From assembly GCA_946811185.2 (NCBI GenBank), contig OX328113.1:19800521-19864520 (forward strand): a stretch of 64,000 bases of DNA, written 5' to 3'. The notes below the pieces were generated by a model. It saw only the letters and a program-made list of their open reading frames with translations, searched no databases and was not told the DNA's origin. The position numbers and the translations under genes were made by a program. Positions 12,301-24,300 of the stretch are shown here, piece after piece. The DNA is from Hippopus hippopus. Its lineage: Eukaryota > Mollusca > Bivalvia > Cardiida > Cardiidae. Positions within the stretch are counted from its first letter, which is position 1; each line of letters opens with the position of its first letter.

Positions 12301-15300
12301 AAACGGTCCTTCTCATCTCTCGATAGTTCCAACCCAAATACAATGCCTTCTTTGTCTATTCCACAGTAGATTATTCCCCCTCCACCTACATTTGTAAAAT
12401 TACTAATTCTAAACTCTTTACCAGACAAGAAAATTTTAGACTGGCCCAAAGTGAAAGCTGACCCCAAATTAAATGTTGCACAAATTATTAAATCTGTCCT
12501 TGAAAGGATTAAAACATTGAGGGAAAAGCATTTTCTCCCTTTCCCGCAATGTTTTCAAAAGGCTTTTTGTTTGGGGTCATTAAAACGAGGGATCGTTTGG
12601 TAAAGAGTTTAGGGTTTAAATGATATATTAGGCAGTAGTTCTTATTTTGTTTTAGACACCATATGGCTCAATGGCTAATCCCAGATGAGCCCCCAACTTA
12701 CAAACATGAAAGTTTGCAACAAATGCAAAGCTGAAATACAAGCTGCACCTGGCAGGATTCGAACCTGTGCAGAAAAGATCCTCTTTTTTCAAGGTTTAAA
12801 AGACCAACACCATAACCACTGAGCTAAAGGGAATTCTCCCCAACACAGTTGTTAGGTATTGATTTTATATGGGATGAAGCTTTGCAGTAAGAAAGGAGTG
12901 ATCTCTCTTAACACACCCCCTTTTAAATGTCATCATTTTGATGACAGAAAGCCATATAAGGCAGCAGTTCTTATTTTTTTTTAAGACAACAAATGGCTCA
13001 ATGGCCAATACCGGATGAGCCCCCAACTTACGAACATGAAAGTTCGCAACAAATGCATAGCTGAAATACATGCCGCACCTGGCGGGATTTGAACCCGTGC
13101 GGAAAAGATCATTTTTTTAGGTTTAAAAGACCAACACCATAACCACTGAGCTAAAGGGAATTCTCCTTAATGCAGTTGTTACGTACTGATTTTATACAGA
13201 ATGAAGCTATGCAGTAAGGAAGGAGTGATCTCCTGTAACAGTTCATGTACATGTACTCACAAACAAGTCTTGACTATTTCACTATGCCTGAACTTCAAGA
13301 CAAGCCATCTGATAGCCCAGAAAGAACATGCTGACCAATCAAATAGCACTTCCTAAAATTTAAAATTTGACCTGGGATTGTATTCAACAACCATTCTCAA
13401 GAATATTCTTAGTATAATTCTAGATTGAGAAAGTAACCCTTTGGTTTAGCCTATCAGAGGTTGTGTTACTTTCAAATTTAGAAAATTTTTGAGAATAAGG
13501 TTGGTGAATTACGGTCCCTAAACACAGAATGGTTAGTGAATAAATAGTGGATAATAACTGGTTGTGTGTGATATTAAAAATCTTTCACTTGAATGGGGTT
13601 GATGCTTTTAAAAAACTCGTCCGAAATCTGTCACTAGAATGGGGTTGAAAAAACGAGTCTGATAGGAATATAATAAATGTCCATTAAGATTTACTATCAA
13701 TTTTCACAACTTACCAGAATTCAACATGCCACATACGATCTGTGCTATCACAGATGACGAGATGTTATCAACTTTTGTAACAGGATGAATTTCATGTTTC
13801 TGATCATCACTGATGTAAACACAGCTGCCCAGCACATAAGGTGGTGACTTGTCCAGGGAAAATCTGGATACAGGTTCTGGGACTGGAAATCAAAGAATTT
13901 TCTTATTTCTAAATCTTTAATCCTTTACCAAAAAAATCCTAAATGAAACTGCAAAAAAAGGCTTTAGAAAATATTGTGGGAAAAGGACAAAATGCTGGTA
14001 ACCAGCATTTTTCTTCTTTTCCCACAATGTTTTCTATTTTTTCATAAACCCTTTTCATGATCTGAGCTAAATTGAGTATGTGGTCTGCAAATGTTTATAC
14101 CCCCGCAAAACGAATGTTTTCGGGGGTATACTGGAATAAGCCTGTCCATCCATCCGTGTGTCCGTCCGTCCGTCTGTGTACAAAATACTAGTAATTTTGT
14201 GTTGCAAACTCCTCCTACAGTTTTCCTTCAATTGTATTGAAACTTTGCACATATATTGATCATATATTGAAGGTTTGCAAGACGCAATTTTCAAGTGTCA
14301 ACTCCTCCTGGTTGAGGAATTATCTCCCCTTGGACTTCACACTTTTTTCTGTCAAAGCGCTGGCGGGGGTATTAAGTCACATTCAGTGACAGCTCTAGTT
14401 TGAAATTGGACAAGTCCAGACTTATGTCATTTGTTAAAGAGTTAACAGTTGACATTTTCTTCCAAAAAACCCAAGCTAAAACAAGCATTCTGATAGTATT
14501 GCATAGCAATACCGAGTCCCCTACCGGCCGTATATATATTGCTTACAGGTATGGTTTGTGAAACTCTGTGAAGGAAAATGAACGTATTTGACCCCCTTTC
14601 AGAATTATAAGCATTGTGTCTGTCTTTGTATGCAATGCTTTGATGAAAGCCAGATATATAAGCATTTTCCTCATTAAAGTAAGTTCACTGAAGAAGTTTT
14701 ACTAAGACAAGATGTGTTTGTGAAACACAAATGCCCACGTAAAAGCAAATTTTCAGAAATATGACCTTTACCTTGTGAGATAACCTTGACCTTATCATCC
14801 ACAGGTGTGTACCAATGAGAGGTACCAGTTTACCATGTATAAGTGTTATAACTTAAGTACTTTGAATATACAGAGAAATGACTATGAAAAGTTTTGAGGA
14901 TAAGTTTTCATGATAAGGGTTAAAATTTTTAGACCTTGACCTTGGACATATAACCCACAGAAGATCGGTATCAATGACAGGTTCCTACATACCAAACATG
15001 AGCATTGTAAGTAAAAAAGTCAGGAAAACTGTTTTTTCGGTGAAATTTTCTAAGTCCAAGGCCCGTAATTTCGTCAAAAAATCTGTGGACTGGAACGAAA
15101 CTCAAACTCGATCTGTAACTCATGGTGGTTGACTTACACACCAAAAATCAGCTCAATATCTGCCAGCGTTTAGGAAAAAAAGTCCGGAAAACTGTTTTAT
15201 CCGTGAAAATTTTTAAGTTCAAGGCCCGTAATTTCATCAAAAATCAGTGGACCGGAACGAAACTAGAACTTGATCTGTAACTCATGGTTGTTGACTTGCA

Positions 15301-18300
15301 CACCAAAAATCAGCTCAATATCTGCCAGTGTTTAGAAAAAAAAAGTCCAGAAAACTGATTTGTGTATGGACTGACGGACGAACAGACAGACAGATGGACT
15401 GATGCAGTGCAAACCTAAAGTCCCCTTCGGCTTCGCCGGAAGGGGACTAATAAAAGTAATTTTCTTACCCAGTCTATCATTTTTTCTATATTTCTTATAA
15501 ATCACCCAAGCTAAAAGGAAGTATTTTTCTTATCCAGTCTACCTTTTTTTTTCACTTTTTTACTTTTTCTTCCACAACATCCAAACTAATATGACAGAAG
15601 TTTTTCTAACCCAGTCTATCGTTTGTTTACAGTTTCATCCAAAACACCTATACTTAAATGAAAGTAATTTTTCTCAACCAATCCATCATTTCTTTTTTTT
15701 TTTAAATTTTCTTCCAAACCACCCAAGCTACAATAAAAGTTATTTCTCTTACCCAATCTATCATTTTTGGGGACGACATCTTCATCTGATATGTCATTCA
15801 CTCTAACCTGGAACAGACAGGAGCCATTAAGATTTATGCAAATATAGATTTTATTATATTAACCCTCCAGCAAACGACAAAGTTTAACACTTGTCCAGTT
15901 TGAAAGCTTTGCAGATGAAAAAATATATTTGGCCCATCTGACGGACTTTGTCTTTGCCAGGCTAGAAAATATTGTGGGAAAAAGGATAGTCTTTTTCAGA
16001 TGCAAAGCTGTTGCAACATTGAGCGAAATACCCATAGGTATGTAATTTCTAATGCCTACAACCACAGCATTCTTTCCAAGGATTGTTGACCATCACAGGT
16101 TCAGACAGGGATCATTCTTCCCTCCAAGACATTGAAAATCATCATAATGATTTATTGCAGAATGGTGTATAATGCTGGTGGAGAAACTAAAGGAATGTAT
16201 GGATACCATAGGAGCCCTTCCTGCTATGGTATAAATCTCAATGATGTCAAAACTGGTGTTAAATATCCAAAAACTAATATTCAATATATATTGAAATTAT
16301 TGTCAGATGACAAATGTTGCTCAATAGATGAGATCTGAATTTAACATGGTAGAAAACATTGTGCGAAAAGAAAAAAATCCTGGTTAACAGCATTTTCTCC
16401 TTTTTCAAACAATGATTTCATAAGCCGTCTTCCTTAAGATCATGAATACGCTGGATTGTTCGGTAAAGGGTTTATAAACACAGCTATCTCCTTCTGGAGC
16501 ATTCTGATACTTATGCAGATATGGATTTAGCTGCTTTATCTCAAAACTGTTCACAACAAAAAGAAGTAGGAAATATTATTTTATTGGACATTCATTATCC
16601 TTTTACCACACAATCCTGAGTTTTAATGACCTTGAAGAGAACAGCTTTTAAAAACAATTTGGGAAAAAAAGAAAATGCTAATAACCAGCATTTTCTCCTT
16701 TTCCCACAAAAAAATTTTTAATCATTCTACAAAAACATTTCTATTTTTGAGAACTTTGCATTTATTTTGTCATCTACTTTCAATTTGGACAAGCCTAGGA
16801 TTCTGTCATCTGGAAAAGGATTAAAAGTCAAACTTTACCTCTGCCTTGTTGACACATCTTGATGGGGAAATATTCTGGTTCCTTTCCTCTCTGTAAAATA
16901 AATGAAACAAGTTACTGTGTTGAAATGACAAAGCCTATCAGAAAGGGGCCAAATTTTTGTTCAATTAGAAGCAGTAAGATCATGTTATACAAAATGAGCT
17001 GTCTTGTTCTGTATTCACCATTTTCATTCCTGTACCACACAATCTGAAATTTTAATGACCCCGAGGGAGAATTTGAAAACATTGGGAAAAGGAGAAAATG
17101 CTTGTAACCATTATTTTGGCCAAACTGTAAAAAAATTGCAATAACTATCAACTTAAAAAAAAATCTTAGAACTGACAACATTAAACCACCATGACACAAC
17201 CTCAAATTTTATAATGATCTTGAGAAAGAAAGCTTTTGAAAATATTGTGGGAAAAGGAGCAAATGCTTGTAACCTTTATTTTTTTTCACACAGGGATTCT
17301 ACTTAATTAAAGGTAAGTTTCACCATTTGAGCCACCTTTGAATTGTAATCTGCAAATGCTTTGAATTTGGACAAGTCTAAATTTTGTGGTACAGCATATA
17401 CGCAGAAAGAAGTCAACTGAATGTTGAAAACTTTTTCCCTTTGCCACCATGTTTTCAAACACGGTTAGCTGTAAGACAGAACAAGAGGGTCATGATGGCC
17501 CTGAAGTCGCTCTCCTGAGCCTTTTGATCAAACATGATCTATTTCCAATCTCTTCCAAGATATTAAGACAAACAATCTGACAAACACTCACTAGTACTGG
17601 ACTTACAAACATGGCCTCTGGAGTGTACACAAGCTTTTTCTAGAATTTGTCTCAGTGGCCTACTTTTAAGCTCAATATTGCCTATTTTCAAACATGTAGA
17701 AATTATCCAGACACACATTCTGACCACCATTCATGAGTATTTGAGAGAAAATGAGGCTTATAGGGTGTACATAAGTTTTTTCCGAGATTTGACCCAGTGA
17801 CCTACTTTTTTATCCAACATGACCCATTTTTATACTAGTAAAAGACATTATCAAGATAAACATTCTGACCAAATTTCAAGAATATTGTACTGAAAATGTG
17901 GCCTCTAGAGCATACACAAGGCTTTTCAAAGATTAAACATGGTGACCTAGTTTTTGACCCCACGTGAACCATTTTCAAACTCATAACTCATGCAAGATAT
18001 CAACACAAACATCCTGACCAAGTTTCAAGAGTGTTGGGCTGAAAATGTAACCTCTAAGGCATACACTAGGTTTTTCTAAGATTAGACCCAGTGACCTAGT
18101 TCTTTACCTGACATGACCCATTTTCCAACTCATCCTAGATATCATCAAGACAAACATTCTGACAAACTTTGAAGAGCATTGGACAGAAAATGTGGCCTCT
18201 AGAGCATACATAAGGTTTTTCTAAGATTTGACCTAGTGACCTAGTTTCTGACCTAACCTGACCCATTTTCAAACTCATCCTAGATATCATCAAGACAAAC

Positions 18301-21300
18301 ATTCTGACAAACTTTCAAGAGCATTGGACAGAAAATGTGGCCTCTAGAGCGTACACAATGTTTTTCTAAAATTTGACCTAGTGACCTAGTTTCTGACCTG
18401 ACCTGACCCATTTTCAAACTCGTCCTAGATATCATCAAGACAAACATTCTGACAAACTTTCAAGAGCATTGGACTGAAAATGTGGCCTCTAGAGCATACA
18501 CAATGTTTTTCTAAGATTTGATCTAGTGACCTAGTTTTTGACCCGGCCTGACCCATTTTTGAACTCATTCGAGAAATCATCAAGACAAACATTCTGACTA
18601 ACTTTCACAAGTATCGGACAGAAAATGTGGCCCCTACAGCATACAGAAGGATTTTTGTAAGATTTGACCTAGTGACCTAGTTTTTGACCCATTTTTGAAC
18701 TCATTCGAGAAATCATCAAGACAAACATTCTGACTAACTTTCACAAGTATCGGACTGAAAATGTGGCCCCTAGAGCGTACACAAGGTTTTTCTAAGATTT
18801 GACCTAGTGACCTAGTTTTTGACCCAACCTGACCCATTTTCAAACTAGTGTGAGATATCATCAACACAAAGATTCTGACCAACTTTCAAGATCATTGGAC
18901 AGAAAATGTGGCCTCTAGAGCGTACACAAGGTTTTTCTAAAATTTGATCTAGTGACCTAGTATTTGACTTGACCTGACCCATTTTTGAACTCATCTGAGA
19001 TATTATCAAGACAAACATTTTGACCAAGTTTCATGAGTATCGGACTGAAAATGTGGCCTCTACAGTGTACACAAGGTAAAAGTTGACAACGGAAAACAAA
19101 TGACAGACGACGCATGACGGACGATGGACACAGCACGATGACAAAAGCTCACCATGAGCACTTCGTGCTCAGGTGAGCTAAAAAAAGTGATAAATACCTG
19201 ATCACAGGTCCAGTACTTTGCTGCCGTGGTCTTGAGTTCAGCTTTTCTGTATCTTTACTGTTTATTGCAGACCCAACAAATACCTTCAGTAACTTCAGAG
19301 TAGCCAAATACAGGGATGTATTCACACAAACTTTTTGGGTTAAGAAATGCAGAACAATATCCAAGCCTGTATGGAAAAAACATATGAACCATACTCTGGC
19401 AAAAGGTGGGGGGGGTTTAATGCATTATTTGTGATATATATTATCAGCCAAGTCATCACATAATTATGGATCCGTAAAACCGATTTTATTTAACAAATGA
19501 CTGAATCCTTTTTTTGATGTCTTTTGATATGCAGAAAATTGATCAATAGCAGAAAATTTCGACCCAGGTCAGCCTGTGCAGACTGCAATGGGCTTATACA
19601 TTTGCAGACACATTAAGCCCCCTTTCCCTAAAGCATGGTTCATATGCAATATCATGTTAGAGTAACTTTTCTGGTGCTTGTATTTGCTTCAAGCTGTGTG
19701 GGAAAAATTTATATCTTGTTGGACCTTCAGTTTTACCAGATGCAAAAAACTTTCCTACGCAGCATGAAGCACCATTAAAGTTGCTGGGACAGTATATTCC
19801 ATTTATGATTTCTACCTATAATTTTAACATAAAAATACTGCAATTATTAAAAAAAAAAAAATTTCATTCTACATTAGAACATCAGCATTTCACATCTAAT
19901 TTTCTAGATTGGTCTAACATATAAAATTTGCTCAACCCTTTACCACACAAACCAAACTTTTAACCACTTTGAGAAAGAAGACTTTTTAAAACATTATGGG
20001 AAAAAGAGAAAATGCTGGTAACCAGCATTTTCTCATTTTCCCACAATGTTTTCTACCCTATCAAAGACAGCTTCCACAATTCAAAAGGCTTCTTCCTCAG
20101 GGTTGTTAAAACTTGGAATTGTGTAGTAAAGAGTTAAATTTAAGCTGGAAACTAAATATCACAAAACAGAACCAGGATAAGTCCCCTGACCTTGACATTG
20201 GTAGAATTTTTCCCGACAGTCAGGGTTTTTGTTCAAGATATTTGTGAGACATGTTATACAGGATTCTAGAAGAGTTTTCTCTCTTGAATCTACCTCACTT
20301 TCTCTGTCAGTGCATTCACTTAGCATTTCTGAAAAAGAAAGAAAATATGATAAACTAAAATTATCTGTATGAGTAACTTTAAGAGTTCTCTCCCTTGAAA
20401 CTCCCTTGATTTCCTTGTCAGCCCATTCACTTAGCATTTCTGTACAAGAAAGGAAGCCAGATGAACTAGAAGTATCACTATGGGCGACTATAATCCTTCA
20501 AGCTCTACAAATGACCATAGCCTTTCTAGACCAGACCTCAACATGAGAACCACATGCAGGTGCCAAGACTGGGCTTCAGGTGGTTTTCATGAAAATTCTA
20601 AGTTAAAATGAGGGCATAAGTATGTCAAAAAATATTTTGATGGTTACCTGCCCCTGCTGTATTAGTTCCCCTTCTACTAGTTAAAAACCAGCTCAAGTTT
20701 AAAGAAATTATCTTCAGTAATGTCAGAAATATGGTTAAATGTCAAAGTTTTTTGAAATGTATAAGTTTTTGCAGGTCACAGACGACGAGGCAGACATCAT
20801 TGCTTGGTTTATGACAATAACTTAGCGCTTTCTTTGAAAAAGGCAAGTTTGCAAGACCTATCCAGGGCCTAATATCTCAAAAATTCAAGGTTTCATAAGT
20901 TACGGTTAACTTTACGATCATTTTACCAGGACGTTACGATTTTCCTCAAAGTGATCTCTCAAAACCGACCTTAACACTCTCTTAAAGAAGCGTTATTTAC
21001 GATCATAACATTTAAAAGTAATGGATTGATTGAATGGTTTTTTACGCTGCTTTCAACATTACTTCAGTCATATCACGGCGAAAGTTCGCATATTCATGTA
21101 CCGTATTTCATGGATTTCCCAGTACTGGGCCAGGGCTCTGAGGTGTCTTGCCCAAGGACGCTCCCATGAATGTCCCAGTGGATTCAGTGCCACTTGAGCC
21201 CTGGGCCTCCAGGATATGAATCCCACACTTTACCACTGAGCCATGCAGGACCCTACATTTAAAAGTGACATCAGTTCTTGATACTAAATCGATTCCAACC

Positions 21301-24300
21301 CCGTGACTGTCTGCGATCACAGACTGAAAACTCCACATTGCATAAAACCTCAAAGCCAGTGTTATCTGCAATGACACCCGAAATGCGTGATTTATGTAAG
21401 TTTTTAGCTCACCTGAGCACAATGTGCTCAAGGTGAGCCTTTGTGATCGTGCTGTGTCTGTCGTGCGTTGTGTCTCGTTAACAGTTACCTTGTTTGCACT
21501 CTAGTGTGCACTGTAAAGGCTACATTCCAGCCAGATACTCATGAAACTGGGTCAGAATGTTTGTCTTGACTGTATCTCTGACAAGATTGAAATTGGGTTA
21601 CTTTGGGCCAAAAAGTAGGTCGCTTGACCGAATCTTAGAAAAACCTTGTGTGCACTCTATAGGCCACATTTTAAGCCAGATACTCATGAAACTAAGTCAG
21701 AATTTTTGCCTTGATGATATCTCGGATGAGACTGAAATTGGCTCATGTCGGGTAAAAAAGTAGATCTCTGGGCCAAATCCTAGAAAAAACCTTGTGTGCA
21801 CTCTATAGGCCACATTTATAGTTTGATACTTATGAAACTTGGTCAGAATATTTGTCTTGATGATATCTCTGACAAGATTGAAAATTGATCAAGTCATTTA
21901 ACACAGTAGGTCACAAGAGCAAACCTTAGAAAAACCTTTTTTGCACCGTAGAGGCTGCATTTTAGTCTGATACACATGAAACATTGTCAAAATGGTTGTT
22001 CTGATGCTATCTCGGACAAGTTAGAAATTTGGCCAAAACAGATTCAAAAGTTGGTCACTGGGCTAAATCTCAGTCTAGAGGCTAAACTTTCAGCCTGACA
22101 CTCATGAAACATTGTCAAAATTTTCGTCTTGATGATATCTCAGACAAATTTGAAATTTGGTCACATCAGATCAAGAAGTTGGTCACTGGGCCAAATCTTA
22201 GATAACCTTGTGTCCGGTCTAAAGGCCTCAATTTTAGTCTGATTCATGAATCATTGTTAAAATGTTTGTCGCTGGTTCGAACCCCGGCTCAGCTAATTTC
22301 TTTTGAGGACTGATGATATCATTGCGACAGGATACATTCCTCTCTCACCGCTGATCACTGTATCGACAATGGTTATGTAGGAAAGCAGCCAGTGGCTTGC
22401 AAAGAGTACTGTGTGAAGTACTGGTAAAAGAAACTCCAGGAAAGCATGGATAAGTGCACTGGCCGCCGCGATATAACTGAAATAATGTTGAAGATGATGT
22501 TAAATGTCATACAACCAACCAACTAAATATTTGTCTTGATGATATCTCCATCAAGTTGAACAAGTCAGTTAACAAGTAGGTCACTTACGATGATGTGTTT
22601 CACATCATCACAACTAGGATCTCTTTAGTTTTATCAACCCTAGATGACTTTACTGGTATTCAGGTGAGCGCTTTAGGACCAATGACCCTCTTGTTCTCTG
22701 GAGTGCTTTCCACCAAGAATATTGCAGAGGTTAACAATTGATCCTTGGCCGAGACGGTGTTTTCTAATTAATTCTGTGTCATCCATGTAATCCAAGGGAT
22801 TCATTCTGTCCCTAAAACGCGCAGAGCTATACTGTTTCTTCTGTGAGGTCTGTTCACATTTAAAAGTAATGTCATTTTGAAAAATAAACCACAACACCAC
22901 ATTTTATGCATTGCTAAAAACAGCCTACCACTACGTTAAGGTAGCTTCGGAGTGGTCATAGTTTAAGATCGGGTTTGCGATCGGTCCTTAAGTTGCAATG
23001 TTTTGTGAGAGCCGGCAAAATGCTTACGAGACACTTAAGGCCGGCTTACGATGATTGTAGCACTTAAAGTGCTTTGAGATATTGGGCCCAGGTTGACAAA
23101 TACCCTCCATTAGTTGCCTTGTCACTGGATCTGGAACAGATATCAAAGGCCCGTAACTCCTACAGTATGTCAACCAATTATACTGAAAACTGCAATTGCA
23201 CAAGTTCCTGTGGTTAGAAGGTTTCCATAGGCACAACACACTCTCAGCCTAGTTCTGATGAACACCAGAGTCCAAATTCACTAAACATTCTCAAGAATAT
23301 TCTAAGTTTTATACTCTAAAATTTTCTTAATTTGAAAGTAACAAAGTTTCTAATTGGCTAAACCATTTGGTTTATCCAGTTAGAAGTTTGTCACTTTCAA
23401 ACTATTAAAATTTTTGGGAATAAGACTAAAAACTTTCTTGAGAATGGACAGTGAATACACACCAAGAAAATACATGGTGTCATCAAAATTTCACTGGAAT
23501 ACAGTTGAAACTGGCCCTAACTCTTTACAAAGATGCCACAATTTTAGGCTTGCCCAAACTGAAAGCCTTTGCAGAAAACAAATTAAATCCGGCTCAAGTA
23601 ATAGGACTTTTCCTAGAAAGGGAAGAAAACATTAAGGGAAAAGGAGATAATGCTGGTTACCAGCATTTTCTCCTTTCCCCACAATGTTTTTCTGAGGCAT
23701 TCTTCCTCAGGGTTATCAAAACTTGGGATTGTTTAGTGAAGGATTTAACACCATTTCATCAAATAATCAAGTTTTCAGTTTTTACTTAGCAAAGACTGGT
23801 ACCCGAGTCTGTAAGGTACAGGCTTGAAACCAAGGGGTGTTTAGTTACAGTTCCAGCTCGATACAGTTTTTCTGAGGACTGATTATAGCCATTGCCATAG
23901 GATTTATTTCTCTCACACCAATGAAAATTGATTTGATTATGTTAATTTTGAAAATCAGCCAGTGTCTTGGAAAGAATGTTGTGCAAACTATGTGTAAAAG
24001 AAATTCCAGAAAAAAAAAAAAAAAAAAAAAAAAAAAAACAGAAAAAGAAAGGCATGGCAAACACTGTATATGAAAAGTATTTAACTGTTTGCTTCAAGGT
24101 TAGGTTTATTGCTAGACATAACATTTTTTGACAAATGGCAAAACACGACAACATGAAAGGTTTTCTAAAGCTATCAAACAATTTTCAAATGTACCCAAAA
24201 TAGTATTCATCACATAAATTGTTTAAACCTGCATTTCTTTTTCTGTTTGGTATACAAATATATATAGGAGCACTGGCTGCCACAATATAACTGTTGGAAA

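Noticed and set aside
12744..13159. Two tRNA-Lys(TTT) genes
   Set aside because: D-arm, anticodon loop and T-arm are present but the acceptor strands do not pair and extra bases follow the anticodon arm. Better explained as tRNA-derived SINE heads.
16132..16338. Frame MKIIIMIYCRMVYNAGGETK... on plus strand
   Set aside because: No splice signals in keeping, no family match, and it runs into a hairpin MITE.
23942..24181. Frame with a long phenylalanine run
   Set aside because: It is a poly(A)/poly(T) tract at a SINE end, not a protein.
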